From the NCBI GenBank assembly GCA_014189435.1, contig CP050293.1:2113001-2177000 (forward strand): 64,000 bases of DNA, given 5' to 3'. Shown one piece after another: positions 56,819-64,000 of this stretch. The position numbers and the translations under genes were made by a program. Under the pieces are notes generated by a model. The model was not told the origin of the DNA and made no database searches. It worked only from the letters and a program-made list of their open reading frames with translations. Position 1 is the first letter of the stretch. Each line of letters opens with the position of its first letter. Source of the stretch: Mesorhizobium loti. Its GTDB lineage: Bacteria > Pseudomonadota > Alphaproteobacteria > Rhizobiales > Rhizobiaceae.

Positions 56819-56837
56819 GGCAAGGAAAGAACTTGCC
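56819..56837 (+). promoter_or_regulatory. Hairpin enclosing the parD ribosome site
   Basis: GGCAAG (56819-56824) and CTTGCC (56832-56837) are perfect inverted arms around GAAAGAA, ending at the base before the ATG at 56838. The purine-rich ribosome-binding region lies in the stem and loop, so the structure could limit antitoxin translation, or be an operator for ParD/ParDE autoregulation. Confidence 0.4.
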
Positions 56838-57113
56838 ATGAGAACCAGCAAACCGATCACTGTGACCCTCGGCCGCCAGCAGGCCAGCGTTGACGCACGC
56901 CTGGCGTCGGGTGCCTACGACTCGGCCAGCGAGGTCATGCGCGCCGCGCTGCGCGCCCTCGACCGCGAGGAGCAGACCATCACCGCGATCATGCGCGCCA
57001 AGGTCCAGGAGGCCCTTGACGACCCGCGTCCGGACATCCCGGCCGAAGACGTCTTCAAAGCGCTGCGCGCCCATCATGCGGACCGCATGAAGGCCTCCAA
57101 GCGTGACACATAA
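56838..57113 (+). CDS. parD: Type II toxin-antitoxin system antitoxin, ParD family
   Basis: This 91-residue protein has an N-terminal ribbon-helix-helix (KPITVTLGRQQASVDARLASGAYDSASEVMRAALRALDREE) for DNA binding and a charged C-terminal tail that should wrap the toxin. It overlaps the toxin gene by 11 nt, the usual order with the antitoxin first. The pair would be autorepressed through an upstream operator. Confidence 0.9.
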   Translation: MRTSKPITVTLGRQQASVDARLASGAYDSASEVMRAALRALDREEQTITAIMRAKVQEALDDPRPDIPAEDVFKALRAHHADRMKASKRDT

Positions 57114-57417
57114 GGTCGTCTTCAGACCGGCGGCCCAAGCCGACCTCTTCGCCATCTACAACTACATCGAAAACGACAGCGGGAGTCGGCGTGCCGGCGA
57201 CTATGTCGACCGCATAGAGGCTGCGTGCATGGCGCTGTCCACCTTCCCGGAGCGCGGGACCGTGCGCGACACCGTTGGCCCCGGCGTCCGCATCGTCGGC
57301 TTTGAACGCCGCGTGTCGATCGTTTTCCGGGTCGACGGTGGCACCGTGGTCATCCTGCGCGTGCTCTACGGCGGACAGGATTATCCTGCCGGTTCAGAGG
57401 ATGACGCAGACACTTGA
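57103..57417 (+). CDS. parE: Type II toxin-antitoxin system toxin, ParE/RelE family
   Basis: This 104-residue protein (GTG start at 57103) has the ParE/RelE fold motifs VVFRPAAQADLFAIYNYIEND, a central FPERGTVRD...GVRIVGFERRVSIVFRV and the end VVILRVLYGGQD. ParE toxins inhibit DNA gyrase, whereas RelE cuts mRNA; the YNYIEND and FPERG pattern favours ParE. All features look intact, with no frameshift. It is a complete parDE module of the mobile-gene type. Confidence 0.9.
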   Translation: MTHKVVFRPAAQADLFAIYNYIENDSGSRRAGDYVDRIEAACMALSTFPERGTVRDTVGPGVRIVGFERRVSIVFRVDGGTVVILRVLYGGQDYPAGSEDDADT

Positions 57418-57438
57418 TTCTTCTGGTGGAATTGCGAA

Positions 57439-58437
57439 CTAATCCGCGCCTTCTTCGGGATCCATCGCCGCGGCCTCGGTGGCCAGAACCTCGATCTCCT
57501 GGTTCTGCCCGGCTACGACCGTAAAATCCTTCTGGTAGATGCGGTCGCGGTTCTTGGCGATGATGGTGTAGTCGCCCTCGGCCAGCACCATCGAGGCGAA
57601 GGCGCCGACGGTTTCCTTGATCGGATCGCCGGACTCGTTGAGCAGCGACCAGGACGTGTCGGCGATCGCCTCGCCACCGGTTTCGCGCACGAGCTTCATC
57701 GTGATCTCGGCGGCGTGGTGCTCGACGGTCGCTTCGGTCAGCTTGCCGGCCTCGACACGGATGTCGGAGCGGATGACCGCATTGACCGCGCCATAGGTCG
57801 AGACGACATGGTAGATGCCGGCGTTGAGCCGCACGACGCTGTTGGGCTCGACATCGGGAATGATCAGCGCGCGGTCGCCGTTGGCCTCGGCGGTGCCCTC
57901 GTAGATCGAAAAGCGCAGTTTCTTCGGTGGAATGCGCACGCCGCCCGACAGCACGGCGTCGAGCTTGAGGCCGCCTGCGTCGAGCACGAGGCTCTCGCGC
58001 TTGGCGTCCTTGCCGACGGTGATGCGCTTGGTGGCGCCGGCCCGGCCGTAGGAGGCATGAACCAGATAGCTGCCGGGTTCGAGCTGGAAGACGGCGGTGC
58101 CGCCATGGGAGGAGGCGACCATCGGCAATTTGCCGTTGACGGCTTCGGGCTTGAAGACACGCCAGACGATGCCGCGCGTGATGTCGGAACCCTTGTCGGT
58201 CAACTGGGCGGAGAGTGTGATGGCGCCGCCGCCGCTCAGCGCCAGTGACGTCTCGCCTTTCGGCGTCGCATAGCTGGAAATTCCCGGAAGCTTCAGGTCG
58301 CTGACACCGTCGACGTTCTGTGCAACGGCGAACGAAACCGGCGCCATGAACAGCAGGGCGCCGAGCCAGACCAGGAAAAGACGGACAGTCCCCTCAAACA
58401 TGCCTTGCGTTGAAGCCCATGGCGGTGGCAATTTCAA
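57439..58437 (-). CDS. Secreted protein with repeated beta-sandwich-like domains, hypothetical
   Basis: This 332-residue protein has a signal peptide (LFLVWLGALLFMAPVSFAVAQ, cleavage near residue 40). The mature part appears to repeat a module: WRVFKPEAVNGK...FQLEPGSYLVHASYGRAGATKRITVG, then LRFSIYEGT...VRLNAGIYHVVSTYGAVNAVIRSDIRV, then WSLLNESGDPIKE...VLAEGDYTIIAKNRDRIYQKDFTV. Each ends in a G-x-Y-x-V strand and basic loop, like carboxypeptidase-regulatory or Ig-like domains. No enzyme motif is visible. It is probably periplasmic; function unknown. Confidence 0.7.
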   Translation of the reverse strand: MKLPPPWASTQGMFEGTVRLFLVWLGALLFMAPVSFAVAQNVDGVSDLKLPGISSYATPKGETSLALSGGGAITLSAQLTDKGSDITRGIVWRVFKPEAVNGKLPMVASSHGGTAVFQLEPGSYLVHASYGRAGATKRITVGKDAKRESLVLDAGGLKLDAVLSGGVRIPPKKLRFSIYEGTAEANGDRALIIPDVEPNSVVRLNAGIYHVVSTYGAVNAVIRSDIRVEAGKLTEATVEHHAAEITMKLVRETGGEAIADTSWSLLNESGDPIKETVGAFASMVLAEGDYTIIAKNRDRIYQKDFTVVAGQNQEIEVLATEAAAMDPEEGAD

Positions 58438-58558
58438 GGCTTAAGAGTCCGATCGATACGACTCTTCCGTCCGGCGTATCCCGCGCCAATGCCCGAGCCG
58501 CCCGAATTCCCGATGGTGCGCTTCAGCTCAAAACAGAATGTCTAGGAGACTTGCGCCC

Positions 58559-59143
58559 ATGGCGTCGCCGATCATCGATTTCCTGCTGACCCGAAACTCC
58601 GCGCCGATCCCTGATCTGAAGGAACCAGCGCCGAGCGATGCGGAGATCGCGACGATGGTCGCGGCCGCCTCCAGGGTGCCCGACCATGGCCGACTTGAGC
58701 CCTGGCGCTTCATTGTCTACCGTGGCGACGCCCGCGTCGAGATCGGCAGACAACTGGCAGCCCTTGCAGAGCAGCGGGAGGGGCCCTTGCCGGAAGGCCG
58801 CCGCAACCAGGAACTGGCGCGGTTCTCGCGCGCGCCGCTGGTGATCGGCGTCGTGTCCATCCCCAGGGAGAATCCAAAAATCCCGCAATGGGAAATGTTC
58901 CTGTCGGGCGGCATGGCGGCGATGAACCTGATGATAGCAGCCAATGCGCTGGGCTATGGCACCAACATGATCAGCAACTGGTATTCGGATGTGCCGGAGG
59001 GCAGGGCGCTGCTGGGACTGGCGCCGCAGGAGCGGGTCATCGGCTTCATCCATATCGGCTCCTATGCCGGCCCGGCGCCGGAGCGGCCGCGGCCGGATCC
59101 GGTAAAGCTTTACGGCGACTATTCGGGGCCGTGGGTGGGCTGA
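58559..59143 (+). CDS. Nitroreductase family protein
   Basis: This 194-residue protein starts at the ATG at 58559 (MASPIIDFLLTRNSAPIPDL), after AGGAG; an in-frame ATG at 58538 is possible. The FMN-binding pattern is visible in the N-terminal loop (RVPDHGRLEPWRFIVY), in AANALGYGTNMISNWYSD and in VIGFIHIGSY. These enzymes reduce nitroaromatics, quinones or enals using NAD(P)H. It abuts the flavin reductase-like gene with no gap, so the two are likely co-expressed. Confidence 0.85.
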   Translation: MASPIIDFLLTRNSAPIPDLKEPAPSDAEIATMVAAASRVPDHGRLEPWRFIVYRGDARVEIGRQLAALAEQREGPLPEGRRNQELARFSRAPLVIGVVSIPRENPKIPQWEMFLSGGMAAMNLMIAANALGYGTNMISNWYSDVPEGRALLGLAPQERVIGFIHIGSYAGPAPERPRPDPVKLYGDYSGPWVG

Positions 59144-59752
59144 ATGTTCTACGAACCTTCAAAGGGCCACGGTCTGCCGCACGACCCTTCGAAGGCGATC
59201 GTGGCGCCGCGTCCGATCGGCTGGATTTCGACGCTGAACGGGGCTGGTGAGATCAACCTCGCTCCGTATTCTTTCTTCAATGCCGTCTCGACGCGACCGT
59301 TCATCGTCTGGTTTTCCTCCGAAGGCGAGAAGGACAGCGCCTCCTTCGCCCAGGAGACCGGCGAGTTTGTCGCCAATCTCGTCAGCCGCGATCTTGCGGA
59401 GAAGATGAACCGAACATCGGTCAATGCACCGCGCGGCGTCAATGAGTTCGTCTATGCCGATCTTGCCATGGCGCCGTCTCGGCTGGTCGCGCCGCCACGC
59501 GTGGCGGCAGCGCCGGCCGCGCTCGAATGCCGGGTGACGGAAGTCTTTCGGCCAAAGGCTCTGGACGGATCGGCGACGAGCGCCGTCATCGTTGCCGGCG
59601 AAGTGGTCGGCGTGCATATCGACGATGCCTTCCTTAGGGATGGCCTGTTCGACATCACCAAGGCAGGCAATGTCGCTCGTCTCGGCTACATGGACTATGC
59701 CAGCGTCGACGAGGTGTTTTCGATGCGCCGGCCGCGCTGGGACAAGGATTAG
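59144..59752 (+). CDS. Flavin reductase-like (DIM6/NTAB) family protein
   Basis: This 202-residue protein begins MFYEPSKGHGLPHDPSKAIVAPRPIGWISTLN; the motif APRPIGWIST-x-N...NLAPYSFFNAVS is typical of the FMN-binding split-barrel flavoprotein group related to FMN reductases and LLM partner enzymes. It starts two bases after the nitroreductase stop. It could supply reduced flavin to an oxygenase or reduce a small substrate; the partner is not encoded here. Confidence 0.85.
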   Translation: MFYEPSKGHGLPHDPSKAIVAPRPIGWISTLNGAGEINLAPYSFFNAVSTRPFIVWFSSEGEKDSASFAQETGEFVANLVSRDLAEKMNRTSVNAPRGVNEFVYADLAMAPSRLVAPPRVAAAPAALECRVTEVFRPKALDGSATSAVIVAGEVVGVHIDDAFLRDGLFDITKAGNVARLGYMDYASVDEVFSMRRPRWDKD

Positions 59753-59909
59753 ACCTTGGGTTCCGCTGCCGTCCGCGGCGACGGTGGATTCCATAGCCGT
59801 GAGCACGCGAAAGCGATTCCCCTTTATCTGAACACAGGCTAAGAGAGCGGCTTCGGCGATGCATTGGGGTTACGCATCGACCTTGGGGATATTGCGGGGC
59901 GCGGGCGAC

Positions 59910-61811
59910 ATGAAGAAACGAGATTCGCTGGGAACCCGGCTGCGCTACGGGTTCGACAAGAGCATGGCCGCCGGTCCGATCGCGCTGATCGGCTGGCTCG
60001 CCGTCGCTTCGCTGCTGATCATCATCGCTGCCGCGGCTTTCCTTGCGGTGACCCGCATCGCGCCGGAGGGCGGCGAGCCGCTGAACTTTGTCGAAGCGTT
60101 CTGGGAATCGCTGATGCGCACGCTCGATTCCGGCACGATGGGCGGTGACACAGGCTGGGCCTTCCGCCTCGTTATGCTGTTTGTCACGCTTGCCGGCATC
60201 TTCGTCGTGTCGGCCCTTATCGGCGTGCTCAGCGCCGGCGTCGACAGCAAGCTCGACGAACTGCGCAAGGGCCGTTCGCGGGTGCTGGAGGCCGATCACA
60301 CCATCATCCTCAACTGGTCGCCGTCGATCTTCGACGTCATTTCCGAACTCGTCATTGCCAACGCCAGCCGCCGCCGTCCGCGCATCGTCGTGATGGCCCA
60401 TATGGACAAGGTCGAGATGGAGGACGAGATCGCGGCCAAGGTCGGCAAACTGGGCAACACGCGCATCATCTGCCGCAGCGGCGACCCGACCGATCTCTAC
60501 GATCTGGCCATCGTCAATCCGCAGACCTCGCGGTCGGTCATCGTGCTGTCGCCGGACGGCGACGATCCGGATTCGCAGGTCATCAAGACGGTTCTGGCGC
60601 TGGTCAACGACCCGAGCCGGCGCACCGACCCCTACAACATCGCCGCCGAGATCCGCGATGGCAAGAACGCCGAGGTCGCCCGTGTCGTCGGCGGAGCCGA
60701 GGTGCAGCTCGTGCTGGCCGACCAGCTCATCTCGCGCATCGTCGTCCATTCGAGCCGGCAGTCGGGTCTCAGCGGCGTCTATTCGGAGCTGCTCGATTTC
60801 GACGGCTGCGAAATCTACACGACCGAGCAGCCGGATCTCTCCGGCAAGACCTTCGGCGAGGCGGTGATGGCGTATGAGCACTGCGCGCTGATCGGGCTTT
60901 GCGATCGCGAGGGGCGTGTCAATCTCAACCCGCCGTCGGACCTGGTGATCGGCAAGGACATGCGCGCCATTATCATCGCCGAGGACGATGCCGCGATAAA
61001 GCTGGGAAGTGCCCGGGTCGAGACCAACGCTGCGGCGATCCTCGGTCCGCGTCCCATCGAGGCGAAGCCGGAGCGCACGCTGATCCTCGGCTGGAACCGG
61101 CGCGGTCCGATCATCACCTATGAATTGTCGCGCTACGTCGCGCCTGGTTCGATCCTGACCATCGCCGCGGATACATCAGGCCTCGAGCAGCAAGTTGCCG
61201 AATTGCCGGTCGTCGGCGACAATCTGGCGGCCTCCTGTCGCGTCACCGACACGTCGAGCAGCACCGCGCTGGCAAGCCTGGACGTGCCTTCCTACGACCA
61301 CGTGCTCGTCCTCGGCTACAGCGAAACCATGGCAGCGCAACCCGCCGATACGCGCACGCTGGTGACGCTGCTGCATCTGCGCAAGATCGCCGATGATGCC
61401 GGCATGCATATCAGCATCGTCAGCGAGATGATCGACGTGCGCAACCGAGAGCTTGCGGCGGTGACCAAGGCCGATGATTTCGTCGTCAGCAACCGGCTGG
61501 TCAGCCTGATGCTGGCGCAGGCGTCCGAAAACCAGTACCTCGCCGCGATCTTCGATGACCTGCTCGACGAGAAGGGCTCCGAAATCTACATGCGTCCGGT
61601 CGCCGACTATGTCGTCATCGACCAGCCAGTGACCTTCTGGACGATCGCGGAATCGGCGCGGTTGCGCGGCGAAATCGCCATCGGTTACCGGCGCATCCGC
61701 GCCGGAGAGGCCGACCAGCGGGCGCTGGGCGGCGTCACCGTCAACCCGCTGAAGTCGGAAGCGCTGGCCTATCTGCCGGAGGACCGGATCATCGTGCTGG
61801 CGCGGGACTGA
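59910..61811 (+). CDS. CASTOR/POLLUX-related ion channel protein
   Basis: This protein has 633 residues from the ATG at 59910 (MKKRDSLGTRLRYGFDKSMAAGPIALIGW); an ATG at 59859 is in frame. Two N-terminal helices flank a pore-loop-like segment (FWESLMRTLDSGTMGGDTGWAFRLVMLFVTLAGIFVVSALIGVL). The rest is a pair of RCK-like Rossmann regions (HTIILNWSPSIFDVISELVIAN...; RTLILGWNRRGPIITYELSRYV). This layout is that of the CASTOR/POLLUX/DMI1 family, cation channels known in plant nuclear envelopes, with bacterial relatives. Ion selectivity is not known. Confidence 0.82.
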   Translation: MKKRDSLGTRLRYGFDKSMAAGPIALIGWLAVASLLIIIAAAAFLAVTRIAPEGGEPLNFVEAFWESLMRTLDSGTMGGDTGWAFRLVMLFVTLAGIFVVSALIGVLSAGVDSKLDELRKGRSRVLEADHTIILNWSPSIFDVISELVIANASRRRPRIVVMAHMDKVEMEDEIAAKVGKLGNTRIICRSGDPTDLYDLAIVNPQTSRSVIVLSPDGDDPDSQVIKTVLALVNDPSRRTDPYNIAAEIRDGKNAEVARVVGGAEVQLVLADQLISRIVVHSSRQSGLSGVYSELLDFDGCEIYTTEQPDLSGKTFGEAVMAYEHCALIGLCDREGRVNLNPPSDLVIGKDMRAIIIAEDDAAIKLGSARVETNAAAILGPRPIEAKPERTLILGWNRRGPIITYELSRYVAPGSILTIAADTSGLEQQVAELPVVGDNLAASCRVTDTSSSTALASLDVPSYDHVLVLGYSETMAAQPADTRTLVTLLHLRKIADDAGMHISIVSEMIDVRNRELAAVTKADDFVVSNRLVSLMLAQASENQYLAAIFDDLLDEKGSEIYMRPVADYVVIDQPVTFWTIAESARLRGEIAIGYRRIRAGEADQRALGGVTVNPLKSEALAYLPEDRIIVLARD

Positions 61812-61813
61812 GA

Positions 61814-62695
61814 CTAAGCCGAAACACCTGCCGCCTTTGCCCGCGCCAGCAGTCGTTCGGCCAGCCGCAGATGCGGGCGGTCGTACATCTTGCCGTCGAT
61901 GCCGACGACGCCGGGATTTCCCGCTGCCGCGAACGCGGCGACGATTGCCGCCGATTGTCTCATCGCCTCGAGTGACGGCGTAAAGGCGGCGTTGATGACC
62001 GGCACCTGATCGGGGTGGATCGCCATCTTGCCGGTGAAGCCATCGCGCTCGGCTTCCATGCATTCCGCCTGGAAGGCGGCCATGTCGCGAAAATTCGGAA
62101 AGACGGTATCGATCGCCATGACCTCCGCAGCACCAGCGGCAAGTATGGTCATGGTGCGAGCGTGGCGGAACACGTCCGTGTAGTGGCCATGCTCGTCGCG
62201 GGCCGTGCGCGCGCCGATCGCCGCCGACAGGTCTTCCGCGCCCCAGGTGAGGCCGGCAAGCCGCGCGCTCGTCCCGGCATAGGTCGCGGCCGCCAGCACG
62301 CCTGCCGGGGTTTCGGTGATGATCGGCAGGATCTTTATCGCACCGTCGGGCAGGCCGTTTTCGGCCTCATGCACCCTCAGCTTGGCCGAAAGCTGCTGGA
62401 CATCCTGGCCGCTGTTCGATTTCGGCAGCATGATTCCGTCCGGCCTGGCTGAAACGAGCGCCGCCAGATCGTCATCCGTCTGCCCGGTCGACAGGTCGTT
62501 GACCCTGACATAGATCGCCGAATTGGTTTGCGCCCTGTGTTCGTCAATGAAGCGCGCCGCCACCTCGCGCGCCAGCGCCTTGTTGTGCGGCGCCACGGAA
62601 TCTTCAAGGTCGACGATGACCACGTCGGCGCCGGCGCCAAAGCCCTTCTCCAGCTTCCTCTGTGAATCGCCCGGGACGAACAGCAGCGAACGCAT
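61814..62695 (-). CDS. CitE-like HpcH/HpaI aldolase/citrate lyase family protein (CoA ester lyase)
   Basis: This 293-residue TIM-barrel enzyme has the CitE pattern RSLLFVPGDSQRKLEKGFGAGADVVIVDLEDSVAPHNKALAR, with the metal-binding E and D in VIVDLEDSV and ITETPAGVL. Such proteins cleave malyl-CoA, methylmalyl-CoA or citryl-CoA analogues. It lies three bases from a MaoC-type dehydratase on the same strand, a pairing that recalls the malyl-/mesaconyl-CoA steps of the ethylmalonyl-CoA pathway. The substrate is inferred. Confidence 0.85.
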   Translation of the reverse strand: MRSLLFVPGDSQRKLEKGFGAGADVVIVDLEDSVAPHNKALAREVAARFIDEHRAQTNSAIYVRVNDLSTGQTDDDLAALVSARPDGIMLPKSNSGQDVQQLSAKLRVHEAENGLPDGAIKILPIITETPAGVLAAATYAGTSARLAGLTWGAEDLSAAIGARTARDEHGHYTDVFRHARTMTILAAGAAEVMAIDTVFPNFRDMAAFQAECMEAERDGFTGKMAIHPDQVPVINAAFTPSLEAMRQSAAIVAAFAAAGNPGVVGIDGKMYDRPHLRLAERLLARAKAAGVSA

Positions 62696-62698
62696 GCG

Positions 62699-63151
62699 TC
62701 AGATCGCCTTCTTCAGCATCATCGCTTGCCTGGTGCATTTGGCGACGAGATCGCCATGCTGGTTGTAGGCGCGATGCTCGAATTCGACGATGCCGCGATC
62801 GGGTTTCGATTTCGACTCGCGCACCGAGATGACTGTCGTCTCGACCCGGATGGTGTCGCCATGGAAGACCGGATGCGGAAACACGGTTTCCTTCATGCCG
62901 AGATTGGCCACCGTGGTGCCGACGGTGATGTCATTGACCGAAATACCGATCATCAGGCCGAGCGTGAACAGCGAATTGACCAGCGGCTTGCCCCATTCGC
63001 TCTTGGCGGCAAAATCGAAATCGATGTGCAGCGGCTGCGGGTTCAGCGTCATCACTGAAAACAGCATGTTGTCGCTTTCGGTTACGGTCTTGCGCAGCGT
63101 GTGCTGGAAGACATGACCGACGACGAACTCTTCGAGATAAAGCCCGGCCAT
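62699..63151 (-). CDS. MaoC family dehydratase
   Basis: This 150-residue hot-dog-fold protein (MAGLYLEEFVVGHVFQHTLRKTVTESDNMLFSVMTLNPQPLHID) has the R-specific hydratase motif with the Asp/His region TLNPQPLHIDFDFA and G-x-V...GDTIRVET. MaoC enzymes hydrate 2-enoyl-CoA or mesaconyl-CoA. It is the first gene of the pair with the CitE-like gene, so both likely act on the same C4-C5 CoA ester. Confidence 0.88.
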   Translation of the reverse strand: MAGLYLEEFVVGHVFQHTLRKTVTESDNMLFSVMTLNPQPLHIDFDFAAKSEWGKPLVNSLFTLGLMIGISVNDITVGTTVANLGMKETVFPHPVFHGDTIRVETTVISVRESKSKPDRGIVEFEHRAYNQHGDLVAKCTRQAMMLKKAI

Positions 63152-63303
63152 TTTCTGTCTCCTTCACCGTTTGACGGTTGATAGGCGCTGCATTCAGGGC
63201 TCGCAAGCCAGTTAATGAACATGGTGAACCCTTCGTAAACCAATTTTGCCTACGGTCCTGACCGGGGCCAGAACCTTCTGGCAAGGGGCGTAAGCAGACG
63301 GGC

Positions 63304-64000
63304 ATGGTTGTTGTTTCGCATTTCCTGAAATGGATCTACACGGCCAGGGTGTCGGAGCGCGCCGCCGCGGCCAGCGCGCTGGCCCGAGCCTACGTCAATT
63401 CCGACCTGCCATTCGAGGACCGCTGTGCCGCCGAGGCGGCGCTGACGCTGCTGCTCGACGATGCCTCGTCGAAGGTGCGACTGGCGATGGCCGAGGCGTT
63501 GTCGATGAGCCCCCACGCGCCATTGCAGATCATCAGCGTGCTGGCCTCCGACCAGCCGGAAGTCGCCGGCGTGGTGCTGGCGCGCTCGCCGCTGCTCACC
63601 GACGCCGATCTGATCAACCGCGTGGCCTCAAGTCCGAAGGCGACGCAAAAATTGATCGCCGACCGGCCTGTTGTCTCGATGGCGCTGTCGGCGGCCATCG
63701 CCGAGATCGGCGAGGCGGAGGCCTGTGCCGTGCTGCTCGCCAACAGCGGCGCCGACATCGCTTCGCTCAGTTTCCGCCGCATGGCCGAACGGCACGGGCA
63801 TCTGCCCCTGGTGCGCGAGGCGCTGATTTCGGATATCAGGCTGCCTGCCGACTGCCGGCATATGCTGCTCGTCAAGCTCGGCGAGATGTTGAAAACGTCG
63901 CCACTGGTGATGGCATTGATGGGCGCTGCGCGAGCCGACCGCGTCATGCGCGACGCCTGCGTCAAGGCCTCGGTGACGCTGATCGAGGGCACGCGCCAGG
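63304..64000 (+). CDS. DUF2336 domain-containing protein, N-terminal part
   Basis: An ATG at 63304 opens MVVVSHFLKWIYTARVSERAAAASALARAYV..., which continues in frame to the window end (232 codons). The sequence is built of repeated short helical units with LLLDDASSKVRLAMAEALS and LIADRPVVSMALSAAIAEIG, HEAT-like, as in DUF2336, an alphaproteobacterial family without known function. The C-terminus is missing here. It is divergent from the MaoC/CitE pair. Confidence 0.85.
   Translation, partial: MVVVSHFLKWIYTARVSERAAAASALARAYVNSDLPFEDRCAAEAALTLLLDDASSKVRLAMAEALSMSPHAPLQIISVLASDQPEVAGVVLARSPLLTDADLINRVASSPKATQKLIADRPVVSMALSAAIAEIGEAEACAVLLANSGADIASLSFRRMAERHGHLPLVREALISDIRLPADCRHMLLVKLGEMLKTSPLVMALMGAARADRVMRDACVKASVTLIEGTRQ

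Overview
This GC-rich window looks like chromosome of an alphaproteobacterium of the order Hyphomicrobiales (Rhizobiales), most likely Mesorhizobium or a close relative. The evidence is the mix of gene families (DUF982, DUF6074-like, DUF6434 and DUF2336 proteins, class I PHA synthase, many ABC importers and LysR regulators), the gene block aminotransferase-hom-glpX-recJ, two kinds of intergenic palindrome that I associate with this group, and a stress promoter of the sigma-EcfG type. The genus is inferred from memory of related genomes, not from a search.

Layout. 1-4824: a BMP-type (nucleoside-like) ABC importer followed by an acetamidase/formamidase. 5028-10472 (minus): a putrescine-type ABC importer with a class III aminotransferase, divergent from a LysR gene (10556-11446). 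11603-16438: radC, a MipA/OmpV outer-membrane protein coupled to a two-component system, and map. 16641-18347: small proteins. 18554-29601: a giant glycine-rich autotransporter with about 43 copies of a GI-x-AQS-(I/V)-GGGGG-NGG repeat. 29925-31988: three TadG/TadE-like genes. 32035-33336: small proteins, tRNA-Glu and a long palindromic repeat. 33337-43919: housekeeping and storage genes (M15-like lipoprotein, phaC, an aminotransferase with hom, glpX, recJ) plus two small stress-type membrane proteins. 43972-53481: GlxA-type regulator with MFS pump, patatin, hisI-folE, an Fe-S scaffold gene, a LysR gene, yidD, a class D beta-lactamase-like gene and a methyltransferase. 53725-64000: thrS, an acyltransferase, parDE, a secreted protein, a nitroreductase/flavin reductase pair, a CASTOR/POLLUX-like channel, a CitE/MaoC pair and the start of a DUF2336 gene.

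The strongest unexpected signal is that five genes are each broken by a single-base indel: the putrescine-type binding protein, the histidine kinase, the autotransporter, the Fe-S scaffold protein and thrS. Three of the sites are homopolymers of six or seven bases. Because thrS is normally essential, assembly error is the simplest explanation, and I annotate each as one gene with the break marked. No CRISPR array, insertion sequence, prophage or rRNA was seen. I did not find a convincingly new multi-gene system. The best candidates for new biology are the giant repeat autotransporter beside Tad-type genes, the unnamed small proteins and several short palindromic operator candidates.
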